Origin: CAZLLV01 sp964560325
GTDB lineage: Bacteria > Acidobacteriota > Thermoanaerobaculia > Multivoradales > DATKCC01
Length of the DNA stretch: 22,846 nt
Assembly (NCBI GenBank): GCA_964560325.1
Contig: CAZLLV010000560.1
Span: 1-22,846 of the forward strand
Reading direction: 5' to 3'
Part shown: piece after piece, positions 6,524 through 14,948 of the stretch
Layout of the letters: each line of letters opens with the position of its first letter
Position numbering within the stretch: position 1 is the stretch's first letter
Notes under the pieces: model-generated
The model's input: the letters and a program-made list of their open reading frames with translations, nothing else
Told to the model about the DNA's origin: nothing
Database searches by the model: none
Made by a program: the position numbers and the translations under genes

Positions 6524-7971
6524 ATCAGCCCGGAACCGGCGCACGCTCTCCGGACGCGCGATTCGACCTCCTGCGGCTCCCACTGGTCGGCGCGCTCCTG
6601 CGCCGCCCGGCGACCCGCCTGGCCATGCGGATCCTGCTCCTCGTCCTGGCCGTGGCGATGATGGTCCACGGCTGGTACGGCTCGCAACTGGCGCCGAAGA
6701 ACCTGTCCACGCTCCTGACCTGGGTCCATTACCGGGGGATCCTCGTCCTCGGGCTCCTCGCGGTCGGCAACGTGTTCTGCTACGCCTGCCCCATGGTCCT
6801 GGTCCGGGACCTGGCGCGCAAGCTGGCGCACCCGGCGCTCCACTGGCCGCGCAAGCTGCGCAACAAGTGGGTGGCGGCGGCGCTCTTCGTCGGCGTCCTC
6901 TTCGCCTACGAGCTCCTGGACCTCTGGGGCGACCCCTGGGCCACCGCCTGGCTCATCGCCGGCTACTTCGTGGTGGCTCTCGTGGTGGACGTGCTCTTCC
7001 GCGGCGCGACCTTCTGCAAGTACCTCTGCCCAGTCGGCCAGTTCAGCTTCCTCGCCTCGACCGCCTCACCGCTCGAGGTGGCGGTGCGCGACCCGGACGT
7101 GTGTGCCGGCTGCGAGGGGAAGGAATGCATCACCGGCCCCGCGGGGAATCCGGCTCGGCCGGGCCAGCGCGGCTGCGAGCTCAAGCTCTTCCAGCCGCGC
7201 AAGGTGGGGAATCTCGACTGCACCTTCTGCCTCGACTGCGTCTACGCCTGCCCCTACGAGAACGTCGGCGTCCTCTCCAGGGTGCCGGGTGCGGAGCTGG
7301 ACGACCCGCGGTACCGAAGTGGCGTCGGCCATCTCGGGAAGCGCGGCGATCTCGCCTTCCTCTCGATCCTGTTCGCCTTCGGCGCGCTCCTCAACGCCTT
7401 CGGGATGGTCAGCCCGGTCTACGCGGTCGAGCGGTGGCTCGCCGGGGTGCTGGGCACCCAGCACGAGGCGCCGATCCTGGGCGCCCTGTTCGTCACGGCA
7501 CTCGTAATCGAGCCCGTCGTCCTCCTCGGAGCGGCCGCGTGGGCGCACCGGAGGCTCGCCGGGAGCCGCCAGAGCCTGCTGCGGATCGGCATACGCTACG
7601 CCTACTCGCTCGTCCCGCTCGGGTTCGGGATCTGGCTCTCCCACTACAGCTTCCACTTTCTGACCGGCGCCCTGACCGTGGTGCCGGTCGTGCAGTCGCT
7701 CGCGGCGTGGCGCGGGGTGCCGCTCCTCGGCGCGCCGCGGTGGGACCTCACCGGCCTGGCTCCGGAGACGGCCCTGCCCATCGAGCTCGGTTTTCTCGCC
7801 CTGGGCTTCGCGATCAGCCTCGCCGTCACCTGGCGCATGGCCTCGGCGGACGCGGAGCGGAAGCCGGGGCGGGCTTTCCTGCCGTGGGCCATGCTTCACA
7901 CCCTGCTCCTCCTGGCCGCCATCTGGCTGCTCCAGCAGCCGATGGAGATGCGCGGGACCTTCCTCCAGTGA
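6520..7971 (+). CDS. NosR/NapH/CcoG-like membrane polyferredoxin
   Basis: A 483-residue membrane iron-sulfur protein. Helices at about 36-52, 70-86, 117-134 and 142-160 flank two C-x(2-3)-CP motifs, CYACP (87-91) and CKYLCP (166-171), which mark the NapH/NosR/CcoG group. Cysteine clusters follow: C195, C198, C203 and C219, then C234-x2-C237-x2-C240-x3-C244-P, able to hold two 4Fe-4S clusters. About five more helices fill the C-terminal half (about 280-475), including HYSFH histidines. This half is unlike CcoG, which ends in an Ig-like domain. Relatives move electrons across or along the membrane to periplasmic enzymes, and CcoG reduces copper for cbb3 oxidase. The start is GTG, overlapping the preceding stop; the stop overlaps the next GTG. 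The probable role is electron delivery to the histidine-rich protein or its metal site (inference). Confidence 0.85.
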   Translation: MNQPGTGARSPDARFDLLRLPLVGALLRRPATRLAMRILLLVLAVAMMVHGWYGSQLAPKNLSTLLTWVHYRGILVLGLLAVGNVFCYACPMVLVRDLARKLAHPALHWPRKLRNKWVAAALFVGVLFAYELLDLWGDPWATAWLIAGYFVVALVVDVLFRGATFCKYLCPVGQFSFLASTASPLEVAVRDPDVCAGCEGKECITGPAGNPARPGQRGCELKLFQPRKVGNLDCTFCLDCVYACPYENVGVLSRVPGAELDDPRYRSGVGHLGKRGDLAFLSILFAFGALLNAFGMVSPVYAVERWLAGVLGTQHEAPILGALFVTALVIEPVVLLGAAAWAHRRLAGSRQSLLRIGIRYAYSLVPLGFGIWLSHYSFHFLTGALTVVPVVQSLAAWRGVPLLGAPRWDLTGLAPETALPIELGFLALGFAISLAVTWRMASADAERKPGRAFLPWAMLHTLLLLAAIWLLQQPMEMRGTFLQ

Positions 7972-8513
7972 CACGACTCCTCGGCCACCGCCTGCGCACC
8001 CTGGCGCTTCTCCTGGTCCTCACGGCCGCGGGCTCCGCGGCCGCCCACGAGGGGCCGCCCTACGCGATCATCGTCGAACAGCCGACCGGGCCCGTCCTGC
8101 TCTCGGTGTGGGCGGACCCGGACGTCGGTACCGGTACCTTCCACATCTACCTGGAGCCCCTCGACGAGGGCCGCCCGCTCCCCGCCGAGGTCGAGGTCGA
8201 GGTCGTCGTGCAGCCCGTGAGCGAGCGGCTGCCGGAGAGCAGCACGCCGGCCGAGCCGTTCCGTATCCGCGAGGACCGCCACCACTACGTGGCCGAGGTC
8301 GAGTTCGACGCCCAGGAGTGGTGGACGAGCCGCTTCGTGCTGACCGCCGGGAGGGAGACGGGGGAGACCGCGACCGAGGTCGAGGTCACGCCGCCCGGCC
8401 AGGGGCCGGTCCTCGACTTCGTCCTCTACCTGTTCCCGTTCCTGGCGGTCGCCTTCCTGATCGTCCGGGCCCTCATCGCCGGGCGGCGCGGCCACGCCAC
8501 CAGGACTCGATGA
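7968..8513 (+). CDS. Periplasmic beta-domain protein with C-terminal anchor and predicted mature N-terminal His
   Basis: A 181-residue protein with a signal peptide (core about 12-22) and predicted cleavage at AAA|HEG, so the mature protein would start with His27. An N-terminal histidine is a copper-binding device in CopC-like proteins and copper oxygenases. The domain that follows (about 27-145) is rich in beta-strand patterns, with FHIYLEP, VEVEVVV and the histidine pair RHHY. It ends in a single membrane helix (about 152-172) with a basic tail. No family was recognised confidently; it broadly resembles CopC/FixH-type envelope proteins. The GTG start overlaps the polyferredoxin stop. Its 3' end overlaps the end of convergent operon B by 41 bp. 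Confidence 0.72.
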   Translation: MTRLLGHRLRTLALLLVLTAAGSAAAHEGPPYAIIVEQPTGPVLLSVWADPDVGTGTFHIYLEPLDEGRPLPAEVEVEVVVQPVSERLPESSTPAEPFRIREDRHHYVAEVEFDAQEWWTSRFVLTAGRETGETATEVEVTPPGQGPVLDFVLYLFPFLAVAFLIVRALIAGRRGHATRTR

Positions 8514-9324
8514 GGAGGGCCGGCGGCCCGACCAGGAAGAGCGCGTAGAACGGCGCGTACACGAGCTCGGCGAGCCGCAGCAGCATCTCGACGAAGGCCA
8601 CCGCCACGACGACGGCCACCTGTCCGCGGCGCGACCGGACCGTCGTCTTGGGATCCGTCACCATGAAGAAGATGAAGAGCTGGTACATGGGCCCGGTGAT
8701 CGGCGCCAGGATCGCCAGCACCGGATTGCCGGTGATGGCGCTCCGCACGAGCCCGAAGACCACGAAAGACACCACGTAGGCGGCGCTGATGTGGAGACGC
8801 CCGACCCGCCAGACGATGAAGAACCCGAGGATCCAGATGACCATCATCGACCAGAGGTTGTTGCCCCACTGGATGCTCAGGACCGACGCCGAGGCGGGTG
8901 CCAGGAACAGCACCACGCAGATTCCGAAGTTCGACGGGTTCCAGAGGTGCCGGCCGTCCTGGCGCAGCACGTATTTCGAGAGGATCGAGATGAAGCTCGC
9001 CAGGGCGTAGGGCCACAGGAACGGCGAGCGGATGAGGATGCCGACGCTGATTCCGGTGATGTAGGAGCTCGCCGGGTGCGGCCACTTGCCGAAGGCGATG
9101 CGGCCCAGCACCATCTCCGCGGCGATCGCGGTCAGGATGGCCGTCGCGGTGAGCTCCCAGGACTCCAGGATGCCGAAGCCGAGATGGGCCGCGAGCAGGA
9201 TGCAGGTGATGAGGATCGGCGGCAGGAAGCGGGTGTCGATGCCGAGCAACGAGCTCCCCCGCTCCGGCGCCCGGGCCGAGGTCACCGCCGGCTCGCGCGG
9301 CGTGGCCGCGACGTTCTCGCTCAC
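8473..9324 (-). CDS. UnbU-like / RnfD-NqrB superfamily membrane protein
   Basis: A 283-residue polytopic protein (about 8-10 helices from residue 33 to 270) of the RnfD/NqrB superfamily, closest in style to UnbU of enediyne clusters. Family landmarks are NPSNFG (129-134) after a charged loop, and TDPKTT (223-228), matching the TDP-x-T segment of RnfD. The SGAT-type threonine motif that carries covalent FMN in RnfD/NqrB was not found, so flavin attachment is doubtful. The GTG at 9324 is chosen because AGGAGG (complement of 9329-9334) sits four bases upstream and it overlaps the CRTAC1 stop. It is the last gene of operon B, overlapping the convergent operon A end. UnbU and UnbV homologues travel together in enediyne clusters and also elsewhere; no enediyne synthase is present here. 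Confidence 0.8.
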   Translation of the reverse strand: MSENVAATPREPAVTSARAPERGSSLLGIDTRFLPPILITCILLAAHLGFGILESWELTATAILTAIAAEMVLGRIAFGKWPHPASSYITGISVGILIRSPFLWPYALASFISILSKYVLRQDGRHLWNPSNFGICVVLFLAPASASVLSIQWGNNLWSMMVIWILGFFIVWRVGRLHISAAYVVSFVVFGLVRSAITGNPVLAILAPITGPMYQLFIFFMVTDPKTTVRSRRGQVAVVVAVAFVEMLLRLAELVYAPFYALFLVGPPALLIESWWRGRAARR

Positions 9325-11114
9325 GACTCCTCCTTCACCTGGTGCAGGCGGTCCACCTCCGGGGAGTCGAGGATCTGCGTCGCCCCCGAAGGCCAGCGCA
9401 CGACCACGCGGTCCACCTTGTCCGTGTCGCCCAGCCCGAAGTGGAGCCGCCGCTGGCCCTGGGCTGAGAAGCCGCTGCCGCCGCTCACTTCCTGCACCTG
9501 CCGGCGGCCGTCCCACTCGATCTCCACCCGAGCGCCGATCGCGCTCCGGTTGCTCGACGTCCCCTCGAGCTGGAACGCGAGCCAGTGCCGTCCGGGCTCG
9601 ACCCTGTTCTCGTAGAGCAGGAGCGGCCCGCGCTGGTTCGCCACCACGACGTCGAGAACCCCACGGTTCCACAGGTCGGCCAAGGCGACGGCGCGGCCGT
9701 CGTAGGTGTCTTCCACCCCCACCTCCGCCGCAACCTCGGCGAAGCGCCCGGCGCCGTCGTTGAGCCAGACGCGAGACGGCTGGTAGCCCGAGAGGCTCCG
9801 GCCGCGCATCGGCGGCCAGTTCGCGGCGTCGCCGATGATCCGGCTGTGCCCGACCGCGATCTCCGCGAAGTCGTACCAGTAGCTGGTGCGCTCGCCGGCC
9901 GACACGTAGCCGTTGACCAGAAAGAGGTCGAGCGTGCCGCTGTTGTCGAGGTCGCCGAACTGGGCGGACCAGCTCCAGCCGCCGAGATCGACGCCCAGCG
10001 CCGAGGCCAGGTTCTCGTACTGCACGCCGCCGCCCTCGGCGGTCGTCGGCACCCAGAGGTCGTTGGCCTGCACGAGGACCCCCGGCTCCGAGATGTTGGA
10101 CTTGTAGATCGCCAGGCGGCCGTCGTTGAAGACGTCGCCGAAGGAGGCGTTCATCCCGCTCTTCGGGGTCCGCCCCACGCCGGTCTCGCGGCCGGCCTCC
10201 ACGAACCGCCGCCCCTCCTGGTTGACGAACAGCTCCGAGACGCCGTAGTCGTTGGCGAGGAAGAGGTCCGGCCAGCCGTCGGGCACGAGGTCGGCGGCGG
10301 CCGCCGCGAGGGTCCAGCGGCGCGAGTGGAGACCCACGGCCTCCGAGACCTCCTCGAAGGTGCCGTCGCCCGAGTTGTGGAAGAGGTAACTGCGGCCGCC
10401 GTTCTCGGCGTACTCGAAGCTCTCGGGCATGATACGCGTCGTCTCGAGGTGCCAGAGATCGATGTCCTCCGCCCAGTAGCCGGAGAGGAAGAGGTCGAGC
10501 CGGCCGTCTCGGTCGTAGTCGAACCAGACCGCGGCGTTGGCGTTCACCCAGGAAGGTAGGCCCGCCTCCTCCGTGACCCGCACGAAACGCCGCCCTCGAT
10601 CGTTGCGGTAGAGCTCCGGCCGTCCGTACTTGTACAGGAAGAGGTCCTCGAAGCCGTCGTTGTCGTAGTCGCCCCAGAGAGCGCCCATGGACACTCCGGT
10701 CCCCTCACGGTTGACGTCGGCCAACCCGAGCTCCGCCGCCACGTCCGTGAACGACCCGTCCCTCTCGTTGCGGTAGAGCCGGTTGAGGCTTCCCTCGCCG
10801 CTGTTGGTCACGTAGAGGTCGAGCCAGCCGTCCCGATCGTAGTCGCCGACCGCGACCGACGCGCCCAGTGCCGCGACCTGCGGCATGACGTGGTCGAGCC
10901 GGGGATCGAAGGTGGGGCCCTGGTGGACGAACTCGATGCCGTGACGGGCTGCCGACTCCTCGAACCGGAAGCCGTGCCGGAAGGAGGCCGCCCCGTCCGG
11001 CGCCGTGTCCGCCCGGGGATCCGCGGCGCGGTTGAGCGCCACGACCGCGCCGATCGACGCCACGAGGAGCACCGCCCATAGCGCTCTCAGCGAGCGCCGC
11101 TCGCCGCCGCTCAT
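9321..11114 (-). CDS. CRTAC1-type FG-GAP/VCBS protein with C-terminal ASPIC/UnbV domain
   Basis: A 597-residue exported protein. An N-terminal hydrophobic segment (about 9-28) is a signal or anchor. The body (about 80-500) is a beta-propeller of FG-GAP/VCBS repeats with calcium-type loops such as DYDRDGWLDL, DYDNDGFEDL, DYDRDGRLDL and DLDNSGTLDL. The C-terminal 95 or so residues are an ASPIC/UnbV domain (SNRSAIGARVE, GGSGFSAQGQRRLHFGLG, VRWPSG). Proteins of this type are surface or periplasmic and calcium-binding; their biochemical role is poorly known. The ATG at 11114 overlaps the TGA of the large upstream gene, and the stop overlaps the UnbU-like GTG. UnbV-UnbU adjacency matches the pairing known from enediyne loci. 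A second CRTAC1 protein lies in divergent operon C. Confidence 0.9.
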   Translation of the reverse strand: MSGGERRSLRALWAVLLVASIGAVVALNRAADPRADTAPDGAASFRHGFRFEESAARHGIEFVHQGPTFDPRLDHVMPQVAALGASVAVGDYDRDGWLDLYVTNSGEGSLNRLYRNERDGSFTDVAAELGLADVNREGTGVSMGALWGDYDNDGFEDLFLYKYGRPELYRNDRGRRFVRVTEEAGLPSWVNANAAVWFDYDRDGRLDLFLSGYWAEDIDLWHLETTRIMPESFEYAENGGRSYLFHNSGDGTFEEVSEAVGLHSRRWTLAAAAADLVPDGWPDLFLANDYGVSELFVNQEGRRFVEAGRETGVGRTPKSGMNASFGDVFNDGRLAIYKSNISEPGVLVQANDLWVPTTAEGGGVQYENLASALGVDLGGWSWSAQFGDLDNSGTLDLFLVNGYVSAGERTSYWYDFAEIAVGHSRIIGDAANWPPMRGRSLSGYQPSRVWLNDGAGRFAEVAAEVGVEDTYDGRAVALADLWNRGVLDVVVANQRGPLLLYENRVEPGRHWLAFQLEGTSSNRSAIGARVEIEWDGRRQVQEVSGGSGFSAQGQRRLHFGLGDTDKVDRVVVRWPSGATQILDSPEVDRLHQVKEES

Positions 11115-14100
11115 GGCCGCCTCGGAGCGCCCGTGAGCTGGAGCCCCTCGAGGAAGGCCCGCGGCTCGACGAAGCGCGTGTGGTAGGTCGTCCAGTCCTC
11201 GGCGTGGCGCGCGAACACCGGGTCCTCCACGAGCAACGGGTGGGCGGACCCCGCGCCGTAGTCCTGCCGGCCGTGGACGGGCAGCGGATGCACCGTCTTC
11301 GAGTGACTCGTGTTGAAGTCTCCGTCCTTCACCCAACCGTCTCCTATGAGCACGAAGTCGCGGGCCAGGCCCGGCGCGGGCGCCGGCGGCGCCGGAAAGG
11401 TCAGCCGCAGCTCGTCCCCCGCGTTCATGATGACGTAGCGCTCCTCGACCTCGGCGAGCAGCTCTCGGACATCGCCGAACCGAGTGTAGAAGCCTACGAG
11501 GTCGCGCCACCGCGGCATCGTGTTGGCGATCCGATCGTACACCGGGAGCTCGGGGAGCTCGCGGCTTCGGAGCTCGGTGACCGAGAACCCGCGGTAGCGA
11601 AGCTCCGCTCCGGACGGGCTCACCCTCCGAACCGTGAGCGGCGCGTCCGGCCGGGCGCGCGCGAACGCCAGGGAGTCCCAGTAGATCTCGAGGTTCGTTC
11701 GCAACCGGAGGCGCGTCGCGCCGCCCAGGCCGGCGGTCTCCAGGAGCCCCAGATCGATCAGGACGGTCTTGCTCTTGCCGGCCGGGAACCCCAGATCCTC
11801 GGCGGCCACCGACCAACGACCGTCCGGGGTGCGCGCCTCGAGCGACAGGCCGCGCGGCCGTACCCCCCCGCCCTGGCCGATCGCGAGGTTGATGCTGCTG
11901 TCGGTGGGATAGATCCATCCGTGCGCGACCAGCCAGGCCGGCTCGCCGGCGGGCACGGGAGCGCCGAGCTCCACCTCGACGAAGTGGTCCTCCGCGATCC
12001 CCTGGTAGCGCCCGCGCTCGAAGGTGTCGAGGAAACGGCCGTCGCGCTGCGCCACGAGGTCGGTCACGTCACGTCCGTCCTGGTCCCACGCCCGCGCCAC
12101 CGGCCGCGGTCGCTCCATCGCGTGGACGGCGAGCTCCGGCGGCGCTGCGGGGACGAACCGCTCGTCCACCAGGACCTCCACGTCCTCCGGATGGTCCACC
12201 GCCAGGAGCGACACGTGATCGACGAAGTGGGTCTCCCACAGCTCGGCGGTGATGCGGACGTCGTAGACGCCGTTCCGGGCCGCGAGCTGATCGCCGCGGA
12301 TCCGCACCCAGTCCTCGGTCTGCACCACCCCCGCGGTGTCGTGGGCGTTGATCCTGAGGCCCAAGGGAGAGCGCCAGAGGAAGTCGGTGACGAAGCGAAG
12401 ACCGGTGCCGTCGTCGGCGAAGACCCAGGGGCAGGAGCCCTTGAGACGCTGCTGGGCCACCACGGTCCGATCCGCCTCGAGGTCGAACTCGGCCTGGGCC
12501 ACCCCGTTGGGCCAGACGATCCAGGTCACGTCCACCTCGGGGCGCTGACCGAGGCCGAAGTGGACCGAAGAGCCGGTGATGGCCCGCTTCTGGACGAGCC
12601 GCCCCGCGCGGGCCTCGATCGTGCCGCCGATCCCGAAGGAGTTGATTCGCTGGTCGCCGAGTGCGCGCTGGGCGCGGGGGCCGACGGCGTGGAAGTGGTA
12701 GCCGCGGGTGGGCCGCCCGAGGAAGCGGACCGGCCGCCCCTCGGCCAGGCCCACGAGGTCGAGGGCGCCGTCGCCGTCCAGGTCGAGCATCGACCACACC
12801 TGGGCGGCGAGCTGGACGTCCAGGGGCTCGAGGGCCCACGTCTCGTCCGCGAGCCATACGGAGGCTCCCGCCGGCCCCGCTGCCACGAGGTCGAGGGCGC
12901 CGTTGTTGTCCAGGTCCCCCAGGAGGAGGCGGTCGGCGTCCGCCGGCGGGCTCCCGCCCGCGGACAGGCTCGCCCACTCCGCCTCCTGCCAGCCCGCGGC
13001 GGTCAGCCATGCCCGCCGGACAGTACCGTCCGCGAGCGTCACCAGCTCCAGAACGCCGTCGGAGTCGGTGTCGCCGAGCGCGATGGCGCCGATTCCGCTT
13101 GCCGCCTCCGGCGGCGGCAGCCGCTCGAAGCTCCCGCTCTGGAGGTTGGCGAAGACATGGAGCGTGCCGGCGCCGTCGAGAAGCGCCGCGTCGGGGTCGC
13201 CGTCGCCGTCGAGGTCACCCCAGGCCCACTCGCGGAGGCCGGAAACACCCGGGAAGGGGCGGAGCGGCTGCCAGGTGCCGTCGCCGTTGTTCTGGAGAAC
13301 GACCGGGTCGCCATCAGAGACGCCCACCACCGCGTCCATGTCGCCGTCCATCTCCACGTCGGCGGCCCAGACGCCCGTGGCGTCGAGCACGCCGAGCCCC
13401 CCCTCCCCCTCCGTGTCGGGGGTGGCGTCGGCGAAGGAGCCTTCTTCCGTCTGCAGGAAGAGCCTCACGCCCCCGGCTCCGGCGGCCAACAGGTCCATCC
13501 GGAAGTCGAAGTTCCAGTCGACGGCCGCGAGGCCGGCGGGCGGCTGCGCCTGACCCGCGCCGCCGGGAAACGCCAGCGCCTCGCCCGCGGCGTCCACCCG
13601 GCGCAGCTCTCGGCCGCCGGCCGCGAAGACCGCCGGCGCCTGCTCGCCGTCCAGGGAGATGGCGAGCAGAGCGGCCCAGGACGCCGGGTTCCCCTCGCCG
13701 ATCTCCCGCCGGTCGAAGGTGAGCTCCAGGTCCGGCGGCGCCGGGGCGGCGGGCGGCGACGCGAAGACGAGGAAGCGCGTGAACGGCTGGCCGACCAGCT
13801 CCGGAGCGGGCGTCACCAGGCGCCGCTGGTCGAGGAAGGTCGGGACCTGGACGAGGACGTTGCGCAAGAACGCGGTCCGCCGGGACGCGACGGCGAGCTC
13901 GTCCGCGGCAGCGGCACTGGCAAGGGAGCGATACTGCTCGACCACGCTCTCCGGCCACTCGATCGCGAGCCTTCCCAGCCGCTCGACCGTATCCCGGAGG
14001 AGCTCTCCGTCTTCCCGCTTGGCGGCGAGGCGGGCGCGCTCGACCAGCACCGCGGCGTTCTCCGGCTGGAGGGCGAGGATCTCCTCGAGCAGCCGCTGCG

Positions 14101-14611
14101 CCTCGGCGTCCGCGCCGGGCTGCCCGGAGGCCTCCACCTCCTGGACCAGGGCCATTCGCGCCGGAAGGTTTCCCGGATCGAGCTCGACCGCCCGCCGCAG
14201 GGATTCGATCCCCACCTCGCGCTGACCCGTGGCGAGCGCGAGCTGCGCTTCGAGGAAGGCGACCGGCCCGCTCTCCGGGGCGAGCTCGGCGGCTCGTGCC
14301 AGGGCATCGGAGCCGGCATCGAAGTCCCCCAGCCGGAGGTGCGCCAGGGCCAGGTTCGCCCAGCTCGCCGGCTCGCCGGGCGCGAGCTGGGCCGCCAGGT
14401 GGAACTCCTCGGCGGCTGCGTCCGTCCTGCCCACCTGGAGGTGGGCCAGCCCGCGGTAGAAATGGCGCACAACCTCTTCGGGGGCGGGGGATCCGCCGGC
14501 CCGTTCCTCCACATCGGGCCGCCCGACCAGGTGGAGCCCGAGCACCACCACGACCGCGACGAGGGCCAGCACGAGCAGGACGCCGCCCAGGAATCGGCCG
14601 CGGGCGGTCAC
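11111..14611 (-). CDS. Large TPR + FG-GAP/VCBS + ASPIC-like protein with unnamed C-terminal domain
   Basis: A 1166-residue envelope protein. A membrane anchor or signal segment (about 8-28) is followed by TPRs (about 45-190). A linker with a long FG-GAP/VCBS propeller comes next (about 355-630; loops such as DVEMDGDMDAV, DLDGDGDPDAA, DTDSDGVLELV, DLDNNGALDLV and DLDGDGALDLV). Then come an ASPIC/UnbV-like stretch (about 650-705, SFGIGGTIEARAG and HFGLGQ) and a 440-residue C-terminal region opening with CPWVFADDGTGLRFVTDF (about 727-744). That opening recurs after ASPIC domains in other multi-domain proteins but has no assigned function. The GTG at 14611 is preferred because the upstream in-frame codons to 14797 read as low-complexity Arg-rich sequence and would run into the activator sites. 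It lacks a clear Shine-Dalgarno. It is the first gene of operon B, coupled to CRTAC1 by ATGA, and probably scaffolds a surface redox complex (inference). Confidence 0.85.
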   Translation of the reverse strand: MTARGRFLGGVLLVLALVAVVVVLGLHLVGRPDVEERAGGSPAPEEVVRHFYRGLAHLQVGRTDAAAEEFHLAAQLAPGEPASWANLALAHLRLGDFDAGSDALARAAELAPESGPVAFLEAQLALATGQREVGIESLRRAVELDPGNLPARMALVQEVEASGQPGADAEAQRLLEEILALQPENAAVLVERARLAAKREDGELLRDTVERLGRLAIEWPESVVEQYRSLASAAAADELAVASRRTAFLRNVLVQVPTFLDQRRLVTPAPELVGQPFTRFLVFASPPAAPAPPDLELTFDRREIGEGNPASWAALLAISLDGEQAPAVFAAGGRELRRVDAAGEALAFPGGAGQAQPPAGLAAVDWNFDFRMDLLAAGAGGVRLFLQTEEGSFADATPDTEGEGGLGVLDATGVWAADVEMDGDMDAVVGVSDGDPVVLQNNGDGTWQPLRPFPGVSGLREWAWGDLDGDGDPDAALLDGAGTLHVFANLQSGSFERLPPPEAASGIGAIALGDTDSDGVLELVTLADGTVRRAWLTAAGWQEAEWASLSAGGSPPADADRLLLGDLDNNGALDLVAAGPAGASVWLADETWALEPLDVQLAAQVWSMLDLDGDGALDLVGLAEGRPVRFLGRPTRGYHFHAVGPRAQRALGDQRINSFGIGGTIEARAGRLVQKRAITGSSVHFGLGQRPEVDVTWIVWPNGVAQAEFDLEADRTVVAQQRLKGSCPWVFADDGTGLRFVTDFLWRSPLGLRINAHDTAGVVQTEDWVRIRGDQLAARNGVYDVRITAELWETHFVDHVSLLAVDHPEDVEVLVDERFVPAAPPELAVHAMERPRPVARAWDQDGRDVTDLVAQRDGRFLDTFERGRYQGIAEDHFVEVELGAPVPAGEPAWLVAHGWIYPTDSSINLAIGQGGGVRPRGLSLEARTPDGRWSVAAEDLGFPAGKSKTVLIDLGLLETAGLGGATRLRLRTNLEIYWDSLAFARARPDAPLTVRRVSPSGAELRYRGFSVTELRSRELPELPVYDRIANTMPRWRDLVGFYTRFGDVRELLAEVEERYVIMNAGDELRLTFPAPPAPAPGLARDFVLIGDGWVKDGDFNTSHSKTVHPLPVHGRQDYGAGSAHPLLVEDPVFARHAEDWTTYHTRFVEPRAFLEGLQLTGAPRRP

Positions 14612-14778
14612 GCGGGACCGGCAGGCTCGCGCCCGGCCGCGGTGCGTGCGGCGAGGCCGGCGGGGATGGGCGGTGCACTGTGCATGAAAGCCCAGCCTAC
14701 CATGTGAGATGGGTCGCTCATCCGACCTACCGACGGTACCGGCCGACCTCCGGCCGCGTCCCCTCTGGAGGTCGCTCT

Positions 14779-14793
14779 TCATAGGAATCACGA
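14779..14793. promoter_or_regulatory. Putative activator site 1 (TCATAG palindrome) of operon C
   Basis: TCAT-AGGAATC-ACGA, one mismatch in the second arm relative to the other three sites. It starts 170 bp upstream of the operon C -24 element and 47 bp before the next site, mirroring the pair upstream of operon A. Confidence 0.55.
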
Positions 14794-14825
14794 TCACCGC
14801 TCGCCGGGGAAAGAGACCGGGGTCC

Positions 14826-14840
14826 TCATAGGGTTCATGA
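14826..14840. promoter_or_regulatory. Putative activator site 2 (TCATAG palindrome) of operon C
   Basis: TCAT-AGGGTTC-ATGA, with perfect 4-bp arms and a 7-bp centre. It starts 123 bp before the -24 element. The arm sequence, the internal AG and the spacing match the operon A sites. Confidence 0.6.
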
Positions 14841-14948
14841 TGGTCCCCGAAGCGCCCTCGGCCGCACAGCCCACGATGGAACGCCGCAAAGCTCCGCCAG
14901 GCAGGGGTTGGCGGCGATTTTCGGCTCCATCTCTCGCGTCCCGCTGCC

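Noticed and set aside
8473..11114. Reading the UnbU/UnbV-like pair as part of an enediyne biosynthetic cluster
   Set aside because: No enediyne polyketide synthase, thioesterase or tailoring gene is present; the neighbours are electron-transfer genes.
11425..11440. TCATGATGA sequence resembling a TCATAG palindrome inside operon B
   Set aside because: It lies in coding sequence and lacks the TCATAG arm and 4-7-4 geometry.
11180..14707. 1175-codon open frame on the plus strand, opposite the large TPR/FG-GAP gene
   Set aside because: It is the complement of a clearly coding, domain-bearing frame; long antisense frames arise from the high G+C third positions. It has no recognisable domain and would span the operon start.
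14612..14797. Upstream GTG start for the 1166-residue protein (62 extra residues)
   Set aside because: The extra residues are Arg-rich and place the signal/anchor segment 70 residues in; they also overlap a regulatory palindrome.
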